Positions 7,960 through 16,946 are shown, counted from the stretch's first letter. The stretch is DNA of 46,943 bases from Anaerolineales bacterium (GCA_020847435.1 JADLBX010000063.1:1-46943), one strand, 5' to 3'. A program made the numbers and translations. Notes: generated by a model from the letters alone, not told the origin.

Positions 7960-8014
7960 CGTCCCGCAGGTTGGTCTAGAAAACTTCATTGTCTTCCAGC
8001 AAACCTGCGGGACG
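7960..8014. repeat. CCCGCAGGTT inverted repeat, possible transcript end of DUF1501 gene
   Basis: Perfect 13-bp arms (7960-7972 and 8002-8014) enclose 29 nt and are followed by TTT. The position 10 bp after the DUF1501 stop fits a terminator, but the short T-run is weak. Confidence 0.55.
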
Positions 8015-8056
8015 TTTATGAAAGTGCGACGCACCCTCTCTGTGAAAAAATATTTA

Positions 8057-8122
8057 GCCACGGATTTCACGGATTTTCACCGATTTTTTAAATCATCCGT
8101 GCCAATCCGTGTAATCCGTGGC
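8057..8122. repeat. CACGGATT inverted repeat, copy 2
   Basis: Nineteen-base arms at 8057-8075 and 8104-8122 pair with a single mismatch (GCCACGGATTTCACGGATT against its complement). This is the clearest member of the family seen also at 11-87 and 43136-43249. Confidence 0.8.
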
Positions 8123-8337
8123 AAGGATTTGGGGGGTTCGGCATAAGCCGCCGCGTGTGTCGCACCACACGGGCAGACTTATCCGCCCATGCGGACGAAT
8201 CTACAATGAGAGTCGACCTCCTTACGAAAGTGCGATGCACCCTCCCCCGATGGCACAGGCTTGACGCGGCTTACAAATAACACCATTAACACCATCTCCG
8301 ATTGGCAACCGAGGTGGGGGAGGTAAATCCTCATGAT

Positions 8338-8362
8338 CCATCCGCAGTTGAACTGCGGATGG
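8338..8362. repeat. Perfect 12-bp-arm palindrome
   Basis: CCATCCGCAGTT, a single G, then its complement. It lies 18 bp beyond the stop of the minus-strand toxin gene and could stop that transcript, although no U-tract follows on that strand. Its centre (GCAGTTGAACTGC) resembles the 44171-44195 hairpin. Confidence 0.7.
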
Positions 8363-8379
8363 AACGCAGACAACGAATC

Positions 8380-8634
8380 CTACCGATACACTTCCCGTCG
8401 GTGTCCAACTCCCACAATAAACACTTGCTTTGATTTGTCGTCAATGGTGTACAACACTCGATAATCCCCAACGCGTAAACGAAAACTCTCTTGCCCCTGA
8501 AGTTTTTTGATTCCCGAAGGGCGTGGATTTTCCTCCAGCGCTAGCAAACGCCTGAGAATGCGTTCTCGAAGGTTTGCTTGAAGCGCATCCAATTCCTTCT
8601 CAGCGGAACGCTTAAGAATGACTTGATAAGCCAC
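8380..8634 (-). CDS. RelE/ParE-family toxin
   Basis: This 84-residue basic protein fits the RelE fold: an N-terminal YQVILKRSAEKELDAL strand-helix, a central LLALEENPRPSGIKKLQG segment and the conserved SFRLRVGDYRVLYTID beta core, ending in VGHRREVYR. RelE toxins cut mRNA at the ribosome and are neutralised by a partner antitoxin. The gene begins three bases after the antitoxin stop, so the two are one operon with the antitoxin first. Confidence 0.9.
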   Translation of the reverse strand: MAYQVILKRSAEKELDALQANLRERILRRLLALEENPRPSGIKKLQGQESFRLRVGDYRVLYTIDDKSKQVFIVGVGHRREVYR

Positions 8635-8637
8635 AGG

Positions 8638-8838
8638 TCAGTTATTTTTCTCTTTGAGATAATCCCGTAACGGACGCCCAGGCTCGTTGCGGCGTTCTTC
8701 GATCAGCGCCATGTCCATGAGGTCGCGGCGTAGATTCTCATCACGGATGATGCGAATCAGAACGGCATGTTTTTCCTCACGCGGTAGGACGTTGAACGCC
8801 GTCCAAAAAACATCGGCAGTCGCTTCTGTTTTTGTCAT
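8638..8838 (-). CDS. Antitoxin partner of the RelE-like toxin
   Basis: A 66-residue charged protein directly upstream of the toxin gene. It has no strong named motif visible to me; the assignment rests on size, order and the 3-bp spacing. An AAGGAGT ribosome-binding site sits at about 8843-8849, 5-6 bases before the ATG. Such antitoxins normally bind and block the toxin and repress their own promoter. Confidence 0.75.
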   Translation of the reverse strand: MTKTEATADVFWTAFNVLPREEKHAVLIRIIRDENLRRDLMDMALIEERRNEPGRPLRDYLKEKNN

Positions 8839-8861
8839 GTTGACTCCTTATGCTGGTTGTC

Positions 8862-8867
8862 AGTATA
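8862..8867 (-). promoter_or_regulatory. -10 box of the toxin-antitoxin operon
   Basis: On the minus strand TATACT lies 23 bp upstream of the antitoxin start, with a TTGTCA word about 19 bp further upstream. The word ATGCTATACTG containing it recurs exactly near 44228-44218 upstream of another minus-strand gene. Confidence 0.5.
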
Positions 8868-8899
8868 GCATATCTTCTGCTACGCCTGACAAAAGGCTT

Positions 8900-8992
8900 A
8901 TGTCATGCTGAGGGGCGGTTTTTGCCCCGAAGCGTCTCTACCAAGCCGTGACCGAGACCCTTCGTGGCGCGGGGCGCCACTCAGGGTGACAT
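8900..8992. repeat. TGTCATGCTGAG...CTCAGGGTGACAT palindromic repeat
   Basis: The ends are mirror words (ATGTCA with TGACAT, GCTGAG with CTCAG) and the interior contains smaller stems (GGGGC/GCCCC, GGCGC/GCGCC) and CCCTTCG. The left 12 bases are the exact reverse complement of 3619-3630. Open frames that start inside it and run into the next gene should be ignored. Confidence 0.75.
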
Positions 8993-9026
8993 GGTTGATG
9001 CCCTGCCCCTTCTGGGGCGGCGGTTG

Positions 9027-9032
9027 TATAAT
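9027..9032 (+). promoter_or_regulatory. -10 box TATAAT with adjacent 18-codon frame
   Basis: TATAAT is followed after 6 nt by an ATG (9039) opening a frame of only 18 codons that stops at 9095. The box most likely drives the SHOCT-domain gene at 9124 with a roughly 85-nt leader. The short frame could be a leader peptide or the remnant of a lost gene. Confidence 0.5.
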
Positions 9033-9123
9033 GCAGTTATGGAAGATATATGCCATCAATTTGGAGTATTATACGGATGTCTGCATAAGCCCTAGTTGGC
9101 ACGCTCCGCGCAAGGAAGTGAGA

Positions 9124-10128
9124 ATGACACCTAATCAATCATCTGCTATGACATTGAGTTCCAAGCAATTGGGAATGATTAGCAATGTTGTTAGAGAATA
9201 CTGTGCATCGCGTTCAATTGATTGGCAAAAATGGGGGAATCAAACGCAACAAATAATCCAATTAGCTATGAATAACAGCATTCAGTCTGGCTCGTCTGAA
9301 AGAATCAATATCGTGCTTAATGACCAAAGTTGGCATACTATCTCTCTTCTCACGAGTTCCCACAAGAACGATTTTCCTGTTGCTCTTCCCTTTATATCTG
9401 ACTTTAAAATCGTTGAGCAAGAAATTGTCAAAGGTGAAAATATTCTATGGGTTGGAAATATTGCTCAATTTAATAGTACCTCAGGTACTAACCGCTACCC
9501 GTTTGGATATTTGATATTGACTCAGCAAAGGATAATAAGGGTCTTGTTCCATGCCGAGTATGAAGATGATTTGGGTGGGAGCATTTTAGGAATGTTATTC
9601 GCTCCTGTTCTCGTTCCTGTTCTCCTGGTTGCCGCTTTAGCATCACCGAAGGCGGGAGAGCCAACTTTTGGGAAAGTCAGAGCGCATGACCCAAAGAAAA
9701 AGCGACAAGAAATCAGTGTTCTTAACTACGATCATTCCGGACATTCACACAGTTCATATTTGAAGGTTCCCCCAACAACACCCTTAACTAACAGTGAAGC
9801 CACATCTCGTGCTGTACGTGTATTTCCATTTACCAATCTAACAAACGTTGACCGCTTTGAAACTCAAGATGACCATACAGGAGAGAAAATAATCGAATTT
9901 GACATTCGGTTTGTTCCTGATGAAACAATGCAGGTTGTTTTCTACACGGAGCAAGACGCAAAAAAAGTTTACGAGATTCTTCTTGACAGGCTTCGTGGTA
10001 ACGCGCAATCCCCGAAACAAGTTCCTGCTATTTCAGAACAGTTAGAGAAACTCGCAGAATTGCACAAAGCGCAAGTATTGACCGATGTTGAATTTGAATC
10101 TGCAAAGAAAAGATTGCTTGAAAAGTAA
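9124..10128 (+). CDS. SHOCT-domain protein, AT-rich
   Basis: This 334-residue protein ends in a SHOCT domain (about residues 300-334, LEKLAELHKAQVLTDVEFESAKKRLLEK-like; key pattern L..L...G/Q.LT..EFE..K..LL), a small helical module often found at the end of membrane-associated bacterial proteins. The middle includes a hydrophobic segment (about residues 150-175, LGMLFAPVLVPVLLVAALA) within what looks like a PH-like beta domain (IL.VG..... YLILTQQRIIRV... and ....FPFTNLTNVDRFE). I choose the ATG at 9124 because AAGGAAG lies 6 bases upstream; the frame extends 73 codons further but through a repeat. Base composition is clearly more AT-rich than neighbours and it lies next to a toxin-antitoxin locus, both suggesting horizontal transfer. 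Function unknown. Confidence 0.78.
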   Translation: MTPNQSSAMTLSSKQLGMISNVVREYCASRSIDWQKWGNQTQQIIQLAMNNSIQSGSSERINIVLNDQSWHTISLLTSSHKNDFPVALPFISDFKIVEQEIVKGENILWVGNIAQFNSTSGTNRYPFGYLILTQQRIIRVLFHAEYEDDLGGSILGMLFAPVLVPVLLVAALASPKAGEPTFGKVRAHDPKKKRQEISVLNYDHSGHSHSSYLKVPPTTPLTNSEATSRAVRVFPFTNLTNVDRFETQDDHTGEKIIEFDIRFVPDETMQVVFYTEQDAKKVYEILLDRLRGNAQSPKQVPAISEQLEKLAELHKAQVLTDVEFESAKKRLLEK

Positions 10129-10274
10129 CAAGAACGATACCTCAAGACTAAACCCATGCCAACAAAGCACGCACGCCGTGTGGGGTTCTGTCGTATTTAC
10201 AAGTTGTTTTCTCGTTTCAAGTTTTTCCTGCTCCCAAGCAAAGGCCATGCCTACCCCAGTGCACTGTTTTCCCC

Positions 10275-11249
10275 TCACGGTCTCCCCATATTCACCGTCC
10301 AATAACCGCCATAACTGCTCGTGCGGACGAAGACATATCCCACGCCGATCTCGGTGACGCGTGAATTGATGATCGCATCCCAATCGAGCGGAGTGATTCT
10401 CCATTGATTCATCGCGTCGCCAGGCAGACCGATGGCGATCACCTCCAAATAATACGTGGATGTGTAACCCGCTTGGCGTAAACGATTACCAGTCCACAAG
10501 CCGTCCGAGCCGCTGTGTTGGAGGAAGTCGTTGCATGCCATGTCGAGGCTGTGACCCTGCGCCGCGCCAGTCAGTATCGGATTCACCGTCAGCGCCGCGC
10601 GACCGACGTCCGCGCGGGCTTGGTTGATCAGGTCAATCAACTGCTGGACGTAATCGGGGTTGGTCGTGTAATAACAATTCTCGGTGCCGACTTGCGCCTC
10701 CGCGTCGCCGACGAGAATTTTTACCCAAAACGTATTTTCGATTCCGATCGGCACCACCTGCCCTTTGTCATTCCGCAATTCGAAAATGCTGATGTACGCG
10801 CCGTCTACGGATGGGGCGGTGAGCTCGACGGAAATTTCTACGGTGGCGTCTGCGGCGGTGTCCGCGACAGGAACCGAATCGGGCGCGTTCATCCGTTCAC
10901 CCGATTTGAACGCGGCGGTGTAGCCTGTCCAATCGCATGTGCCAGTGTTTTGTATCTTCCACGTCTTGGTAAATTTTTCTCCAGGTGAAAAATTCGTGTT
11001 GTCGGGAATCGTCACATCTTCGACGAACGTCGCCGCGTCCCTGCACGATGGCGTCGGCGTGGGCGCGGACGGGTCGAGAGTCGCCGTCGCAGTGGGCGGA
11101 ATCGGCGTCGGCACGGTCAAACCTTGCTTGGTCGGCGGCAGAGTCGAAGTCACGAAAAGAATCGGCGCGTCCGTTGGAGTCGCCTCCTGCGCAACAGTCA
11201 CACAGGAAGTCAAGAGAATTAGGAGGATTGGGAAAATTTTTTTATACAT
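10275..11249 (-). CDS. CAP (SCP-like) domain lipoprotein with NBR1-type Ig domain
   Basis: This 324-residue surface lipoprotein has a signal peptide ending in LLTSC (lipobox Cys at 16), a Pro/Thr-rich linker (about 24-68), an NBR1-type Ig domain (about 72-175, with TIPDNTNFSPGEKFTKTW and NTGTCDW), and a C-terminal CAP domain (about 205-322). CAP landmarks include INQARADVG, the HSG following LQ, LEVIAIG in place of the usual GENIA, and TEIGVGYVFV. The domain set is characteristic of Chloroflexota cell-surface proteins; the Ig domain probably holds the CAP domain away from the surface. The last CAP catalytic-site His is not obvious (YWTVNMG ending). A perfect hairpin lies immediately upstream of its start. 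Confidence 0.88.
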   Translation of the reverse strand: MYKKIFPILLILLTSCVTVAQEATPTDAPILFVTSTLPPTKQGLTVPTPIPPTATATLDPSAPTPTPSCRDAATFVEDVTIPDNTNFSPGEKFTKTWKIQNTGTCDWTGYTAAFKSGERMNAPDSVPVADTAADATVEISVELTAPSVDGAYISIFELRNDKGQVVPIGIENTFWVKILVGDAEAQVGTENCYYTTNPDYVQQLIDLINQARADVGRAALTVNPILTGAAQGHSLDMACNDFLQHSGSDGLWTGNRLRQAGYTSTYYLEVIAIGLPGDAMNQWRITPLDWDAIINSRVTEIGVGYVFVRTSSYGGYWTVNMGRP

Positions 11250-11259
11250 TCGCTACCTG

Positions 11260-11288
11260 CTCTCACGGGGTCTCAGACCCCGTGAGAG
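11260..11288. repeat. 14-bp-arm hairpin between two minus-strand genes
   Basis: CTCTCACGGGGTCT at 11260-11273 and its exact complement at 11275-11288 nearly fill the 44-bp gap between the methylase-like gene and the CAP gene. There is no T-tract on either strand, so it may be an mRNA-processing hairpin or a repeat rather than a simple terminator. It sits only 10 bases from the CAP start and could affect its translation. Confidence 0.7.
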
Positions 11289-11293
11289 CGTTC

Positions 11294-13525
11294 CTAGAAC
11301 ATCATCATCTGCGATTTGGATTTTTCAAGCGGGTCGCTGGCGATCTGCTCCTCGAACGTCTCCCGCGTCAACACAGGGACTTCGAGCATGGCGCGCAATA
11401 GGCGATATTTCAGCAACCGATAATTTTTCAAGCGCTCCGCGAGCGCGGGGTCGCGGCTGGCTTTGTATGCGATCAACGACGCGCGCCCGCCAGGGATGAC
11501 GAGAATCGTTTGCTCGGGCGAATACGGCGTTTCGGCGATGGCTCGCCCAACGAGCGCCGAGGCAAGCACGTAAAACGCAAATTGGATCGAGTTGTTTTCC
11601 TCCCACACGTGATTTTTCTCGACGAGGCTCGTGGCATAACCGAGACGTTTGCCCACGAGTTCTAGCATCGGTATGATCGTCTCGCGCTCGCTCCGCCGCG
11701 CCGACGCGACATCCTCCGCGCGTAACTTCAACGACGCGCCCTCGCGCGCCGCGTACGAATCCAACACCGCGTAGATCATCGCCTTCGACGGCGTGAGCAA
11801 CCCAGGGAACTGCGGATACAAATCGTCCTCGATCTCCAAATAAATGCTGTTGGGATTCTTTTGCAAGAACGTGACGATGGCGACCTCAACTCGGTCGGAT
11901 AGCGATTCGGCGGAGCGCGGCTCGGAGCGCGGACTTAAGTCCGCCCCCCAAACGCCTGTTTCAATGCCCTCGCTCGACGAGTAATGAATGAAAAGTTCAT
12001 TTTCTGATAATGTTGATTGAATCAACGCGTTCGTCGCGCGCATCGCCTCGTCGAATTCCTGATTTTTCTTTTTCAACGCGTGCGCCTCAGCCAAAGCGAT
12101 CGTCCCTGCCGCGAGGACGTGTAAATAACTCGCAGGCTCGCCGCGCTCCGTGAGATGCGCATGGATCGCCTCGCGTACAACGGAAATATCTTGCTCGTTG
12201 GCTTCGCGCTTCAAATGTTCTCCACGATTCCACAAAATTTGAATCGGGTCGTGTTCCGTCCGCAATGCCAGCGATTTCAAATCGAATCCCGCCGCGCTCG
12301 CCGCAGTCAACGCCGACGTGAGAAACTGCGGCTCAGGCTCAGGCATCAATCCAAAAAATGGCGTGCCGAGCGGCAACAACTCAAACAGATGAGCGAACGC
12401 GGCGTGCAGAGCCGTCGCGTTCCACGCCCAGTCATACCGCCTACGACGAAGCGCGACCTTATAAGGTTCCACCGCCTCGCGCCCCCACAGCCACCCCGCC
12501 CACAAAGCGGACAACGTCCAAAACGCCTGATTCGGACGCGGCAACGATCCGATCACCGCCGCAATCGGGATTTCCTTTTTGACTTCGTGCGCCAACTCTT
12601 TGAGTCGTCCCTCGTAGACGCACACCCCTCCGCTTTCTGGGATGCGCTGGGGCCACGCTTCAATCTCGACGGGTGAGCCTGTTTCAGTCCAGAGACTTAA
12701 TCCACGCTCCAGCTGAGTCCACAAGTTGTGCTCGCGGAACTGGTTCGGGATGTTGAGTTGTTTCGGTCGCGGCCGCGTGGACGGATGATCCCACAACGTG
12801 TTGCCCGCGTCGCACGCGACGAGGATCAACGCGCTCAGCGCGCGCTTGCGTTCGGGCGCGAGATTCAACCCGTCCATGCGGTTGATGACTGTCGTCAGAA
12901 AATACAACGGACGCGGCAAGTAATGTTGAATGGCTTCTTCCGCGTAGAACCGATCGTCGTCGTCGAGTTTCGCCACGCGCTCGAACGCCCGTGAGCGATG
13001 CAAGCCGTCCGTCGCGGCGATCTGCTTGGCGCGGGCAATGTCTTGTTCGGTGACGAGGCGCTCGCCCGAATCGTTGCAAAGCGGGCAAGCGTAGACGCGG
13101 GCATACGGCGCGTCCTCATCTTTCCGCCACAGAAAATAGTCAACCTGAATTTCACGTTCACATTTTTGGCACTTGGTTTGATACAACGATTGCAAATGCG
13201 CGCCGAGTCGTTCCTCTCCCTTTTTGGCGGTTTCCAGTTCAGCCAGCGCGGCTTTGAAATCCGCTTCCGTTGGGGGATTCGCCGCAATCTCCAGCAGAAA
13301 CCGCGTGATCGGGTTGTTGACCGTCACGAGCACGCGGTATCCGCTCCGCGCGGCTTCGAGCACGAGTCGCGGGGCGAATCCGAATGGGTCGAGTAGCCAG
13401 CTTCCCATAGGCGCGTGAAGCGAAAGCCAGCGGGCAACACATCCCTCCTCCAGCGGAGGAATGAATCGCGAAAGCGGACCCGCGTCCGCTGGCTTCGTCC
13501 CTGGAATGTATGGCTGGGCTTGCAT
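11294..13525 (-). CDS. Adenine-DNA-methylase-like protein with degenerate catalytic motifs
   Basis: The 743-residue protein follows the layout of the large Zn-ribbon adenine-specific DNA methylases (COG1743/DUF1156-like). A SAM-motif-like segment DPFGFAPRLVLEAARSGYRV is at residues 46-65, then a Zn ribbon (CQKC at 119-122 and CPLC at 147-150), a helical LSALILVACDAGN region (about 230-242), and the motif-IV position at about 323-340 (VIGSLPRPNQAFWTLSALW). In active enzymes these two motifs read DPFxGSG and DPPY; here they are DPFGFAP and SLPRP, so catalysis is doubtful while the fold seems kept. It has a leaderless-type promoter. A 16-bp palindrome inside the gene (11929-11944) encodes part of a variable Ser/Arg-rich loop near residue 530. 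Family assignment is by pattern, not by search. Confidence 0.6.
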   Translation of the reverse strand: MQAQPYIPGTKPADAGPLSRFIPPLEEGCVARWLSLHAPMGSWLLDPFGFAPRLVLEAARSGYRVLVTVNNPITRFLLEIAANPPTEADFKAALAELETAKKGEERLGAHLQSLYQTKCQKCEREIQVDYFLWRKDEDAPYARVYACPLCNDSGERLVTEQDIARAKQIAATDGLHRSRAFERVAKLDDDDRFYAEEAIQHYLPRPLYFLTTVINRMDGLNLAPERKRALSALILVACDAGNTLWDHPSTRPRPKQLNIPNQFREHNLWTQLERGLSLWTETGSPVEIEAWPQRIPESGGVCVYEGRLKELAHEVKKEIPIAAVIGSLPRPNQAFWTLSALWAGWLWGREAVEPYKVALRRRRYDWAWNATALHAAFAHLFELLPLGTPFFGLMPEPEPQFLTSALTAASAAGFDLKSLALRTEHDPIQILWNRGEHLKREANEQDISVVREAIHAHLTERGEPASYLHVLAAGTIALAEAHALKKKNQEFDEAMRATNALIQSTLSENELFIHYSSSEGIETGVWGADLSPRSEPRSAESLSDRVEVAIVTFLQKNPNSIYLEIEDDLYPQFPGLLTPSKAMIYAVLDSYAAREGASLKLRAEDVASARRSERETIIPMLELVGKRLGYATSLVEKNHVWEENNSIQFAFYVLASALVGRAIAETPYSPEQTILVIPGGRASLIAYKASRDPALAERLKNYRLLKYRLLRAMLEVPVLTRETFEEQIASDPLEKSKSQMMMF
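11929..11944. repeat. Perfect palindrome inside the methylase-like gene
   Basis: GCGGACTTAAGTCCGC is fully self-complementary and sits in a low-complexity coding stretch (GGCGGAGCGCGGCTCGGAGC-like, 11909-11928) that translates to a Ser/Arg/Glu-rich loop. It looks like an intergenic-type repeat that has entered the coding region in frame. Confidence 0.55.
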
Positions 13526-13531
13526 GAGTTA

Positions 13532-13537
13532 AGTATA
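13532..13537 (-). promoter_or_regulatory. -10 box of the methylase-like gene, leaderless arrangement
   Basis: On the minus strand TATACT is followed by 6 nt (TAACTC) and the ATG at 13525. No Shine-Dalgarno is present. Confidence 0.55.
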
Positions 13538-13553
13538 CATCCCCTGTCATTTT

Positions 13554-13580
13554 GTAGCGCAAGATGCCATCTTGCGTTAC
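13554..13580. repeat. GTAGCGCAAGATG palindrome
   Basis: Thirteen-base arms around one central C, with one mismatch, between the methylase-like gene start and the methyltransferase end; it overlaps the last bases of the latter. The GTAGCGCAA word recurs at 32987-33012 and a GTACCGCAA version at 27806-27873. Confidence 0.7.
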
Positions 13581-14257
13581 TTGCGAGCGGCGAAAATCTC
13601 AAACAACGGAATCGGCTGATACAACGTGGCGATGTGTTCGACGCGTGAAATTTTGCGGAGTTCTGTTTTGATCTCGGCGATGCCGCATTCGTGATACGCG
13701 CCTGAATATTCGGGTCCCGCAAGTTTGCGCCCGATCTGGTACAAAATATTTTCCGTCGGACCCGATACCACGAGTTGCCCGTTCGGTTTGAGCAGGTTCA
13801 TCAATTGCGAAAGAGTCTGCTGCAGATTGTCCACGTGTTCGAGCACGTCGAGTGCGTTGATGAGGTCGAACGATTTTGGCATGAGGCTCGAGATCGGAGT
13901 CTGGTTCGCGTCGAATACCTGCACGTTTGCCGCAAGCGGGATGTGCGCCTGCACTTTTTCGAGGGGGAGCAGGTCGGTGTCGTAGGCGGTGACGTGTTTG
14001 CCGCATTGTGCGAGGAACGGAAGCATCACTCCGCTCCCGCAACCGAAGTCGAGAATGTTTTCATGCGGCGCAGATTTTTCGATGTGGCTCATCGCCACTC
14101 GCAAGCGTTGCCAGAATAACCAGTTGATGAGCGAATTGGGATGAGCGTAGGCAAGCAAGCCCGCTTCATCGAGGCGTCCGTTTTCAGTTTCGGCGACGAC
14201 GATCTGTATCGCGGCGCGGTAGCGGGCTTTATAGGCGTTGAAGTCGGCGGAGTTCAT
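13577..14257 (-). CDS. Class I SAM-dependent methyltransferase
   Basis: This 226-residue protein has a class I methyltransferase core: motif I ILDFGCGSGVMLPFL (about 68-82), an acidic residue ending strand 2 (TAYDTD, about 90-95), motif III-like FDLINALDVLEHVDNL (about 130-145) and the post-motif LLKPNGQLVVSGPTE (about 155-169). The LDVLEH motif is typical of UbiG/UbiE-like small-molecule methyltransferases; the substrate is unknown. The final FAARK resembles the YPIFEIFVARK-type ending of enzymes acting on lipid or sugar substrates. It is transcribed towards the methylase-like gene but separated from it by a palindrome. Confidence 0.85.
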   Translation of the reverse strand: MNSADFNAYKARYRAAIQIVVAETENGRLDEAGLLAYAHPNSLINWLFWQRLRVAMSHIEKSAPHENILDFGCGSGVMLPFLAQCGKHVTAYDTDLLPLEKVQAHIPLAANVQVFDANQTPISSLMPKSFDLINALDVLEHVDNLQQTLSQLMNLLKPNGQLVVSGPTENILYQIGRKLAGPEYSGAYHECGIAEIKTELRKISRVEHIATLYQPIPLFEIFAARK

Positions 14258-14279
14258 GATCTGGTAAAAAAACCTTTTA

Positions 14280-14350
14280 CCACGAAGGACACGAAGTACA
14301 CAAAGAAACAGATTTTAAATTTCCTTTGTGACCGTCGTGTCCATGGCGGT
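14280..14350. repeat. ACCACGAAGGACACGAAG imperfect inverted repeat
   Basis: CCACGAAGGACACGAAG on the left and CTTTGTG...CGTGTCCATGG on the right pair imperfectly around a short AT-rich loop. It lies between the methyltransferase start and the inositol-phosphate synthase stop. A short GGTAAAA/TTTTACC stem (14263-14281) adjoins it. Confidence 0.6.
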
Positions 14351-14425
14351 TAAATTTTTAAAGCGTTCGCTTACGGCGTTGTGAGGCGTGAACTTCAAAT
14401 TGCGGAGAAAGATTGCGCAGTATGC

Positions 14426-14440
14426 AATACGCAGTGCGTT

Positions 14441-14443
<3 letters not shown>
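14426..14443. repeat. AATACGCAGTGCGTTTTA repeat, copy 1
   Basis: This 18-base word is identical at 19126-19143. Here it overlaps the last codon region of the inositol-3-phosphate synthase gene (stop at 14441-14443), so the repeat touches the gene end. Confidence 0.7.
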
Positions 14444-15526
<1,083 letters not shown>

Positions 15527-15594
15527 TGAGGAATCTCCTATGTGTGAAATCTTTCTTCAACGAAAACCATATTTTTTGAGCCATGCGCGTGTTG

Positions 15595-15600
15595 TATAAT
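15595..15600 (+). promoter_or_regulatory. Consensus -10 box of the histidine kinase gene, leaderless arrangement
   Basis: TATAAT is separated from the ATG at 15608 by 7 nt (TTGAGCG) with no room for a ribosome-binding site after the predicted transcription start. Confidence 0.6.
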
Positions 15601-15607
15601 TTGAGCG

Positions 15608-16873
15608 ATGGCAACCAACGAGCGGATCGAGCATTTGGAACGTCTGCTGGAAGTGGTGCGGGGTCTGACAACCGCGCCGGATATTGAATCCTTCCTGCAA
15701 ACTGTGATCACCGAAGCCAGCGAGATGACGAACAGCGAGTTCGCCTCGGTTCTCGAATACGATGAAACCGCAAAAGAACTTCGCTTCCTCTCGATGGCAT
15801 GGATTCATCGCGATCTTCTGCGTCCCTTGGGCGTTCCGCTGGACGGCAGTGCGGCGGGGTGGGTCTTCCGCAAAGGTCAACCGCTGATTATACAGGATGC
15901 GAGGAGCGACCAGCGTCATTTCAAAGCGGCGGACCGCATCGCCCAATATGAGACTCGTTCGCTCGCGGCAGTGCCGTTGATCACTCATGGTGAAACGATC
16001 GGCATTCTGGAGGCGATCAACAAAAAAGACGGCGCGCATTATAACGAGGAAGACCTGGCGATCCTTGCCACGCTCGGCGCGCTCGCGGCGCAAGCGATGC
16101 AAAACGACAGCCTGCGACGCAGGGTCAAGTCGGCGCGTATTGAACTGGCGGAACTCGAACGCCTCAAAACGGACTTCATCGCCATCACCTCCCACGAATT
16201 ACGTACACCCCTCGGCTTAATCCTCGGTCATGCCACTTTTCTGCGCGAGTTGGCGGGCGAGAAATATAACGAACAGTTAGACACCATCATTCGCAACGCC
16301 ACCAAGTTGAAGGAGATCGTTGAGAACCTCGCCGATGTGGATAACTACAACAAAGGCTCAGCGCGCGTACGCAGTCATCAGGTCTCGTTAGCGCGGATCG
16401 TGGACGATGTGGCGCTCACGTTTCAGGATGAGGCGAAGGCGCAGGGCGTTACGCTCGCCGTCGAAAAATCCGATGCGCCGTTGTACATGGACGCGGACGG
16501 CGTGAAGATCAACATCGCGCTCAGCAACCTGGTGAAGAATGCGCTCCAGTTCACCGATGCGGGCGGGCGGGTAACCATCCGCGCGGGGGAGGAATCGGGG
16601 TATCTCAAAGTGGCGGTGGAAGATACGGGAATTGGGATTCCGCTCCGCGACCTGCCGCGTGTCTTCGAGCGTTTCTTCCAAGTGGAGACGCATCTCACGC
16701 GTCGTCATACCGGAATGGGACTGGGTCTCGCCGTGGCGAAAGGGATGGTCGAACTGCACGGCGGGCGCATCTGGGCGGAGAGCGAAGTGGGGCGGGGAAG
16801 CGCTTTTACTTTCCTGTTGCCCATCCGCCAGCCTCAGCCGTCCGAACCGAAGCCCAAGCCATTGATGGAATAG
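15608..16873 (+). CDS. Cytoplasmic GAF-domain sensor histidine kinase
   Basis: A 421-residue two-component kinase with a GAF sensor domain (about residues 10-170), a HisKA dimerisation helix with the phosphoaccepting His at 196 (ITSHELRTPLG), and a HATPase_c domain: N box NIALSNLVKNALQF (about 302-315), G1 box EDTGIGIP (about 338-345), F box VFERFFQ (about 352-358) and G2 box GMGLGLAVAKG (about 370-380). No membrane segment is present, so the GAF domain probably senses a small molecule or redox cue inside the cell. No response regulator is adjacent, making it an orphan kinase. Its GAF domain resembles the one in the cyclase gene at 19190. Confidence 0.93.
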   Translation: MATNERIEHLERLLEVVRGLTTAPDIESFLQTVITEASEMTNSEFASVLEYDETAKELRFLSMAWIHRDLLRPLGVPLDGSAAGWVFRKGQPLIIQDARSDQRHFKAADRIAQYETRSLAAVPLITHGETIGILEAINKKDGAHYNEEDLAILATLGALAAQAMQNDSLRRRVKSARIELAELERLKTDFIAITSHELRTPLGLILGHATFLRELAGEKYNEQLDTIIRNATKLKEIVENLADVDNYNKGSARVRSHQVSLARIVDDVALTFQDEAKAQGVTLAVEKSDAPLYMDADGVKINIALSNLVKNALQFTDAGGRVTIRAGEESGYLKVAVEDTGIGIPLRDLPRVFERFFQVETHLTRRHTGMGLGLAVAKGMVELHGGRIWAESEVGRGSAFTFLLPIRQPQPSEPKPKPLME

Positions 16874-16946
16874 ATTCCAAGCAATGCAACGAGTCGGTTG
16901 TCGCGTACATCGGCTCGTATCATTCCTGTTTACTCCAAGTTGCACA

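Larger units (their letters stand above)
7950..8379. other. 430-bp gene-free, repeat-filled interval
   Basis: No credible gene. From left to right it holds: a 13-bp inverted repeat CGTCCCGCAGGTT (7960-7972/8002-8014); the word GAAAGTGCGACGCACCCTC at about 8020 and again with one change at about 8226; a CACGGATT-type inverted repeat (8057-8122); a GC-rich imperfect palindrome near 8141-8200; and a 12-bp-arm palindrome (8338-8362) next to the end of the minus-strand toxin gene. It behaves like a repeat accumulation site between a plus-strand and a minus-strand gene end. Confidence 0.6.

Noticed and set aside
11294..13525. Restriction-modification or other active DNA-modification system
   Set aside because: The methylase-like protein has altered catalytic motifs, and no nuclease or helicase gene is next to it.
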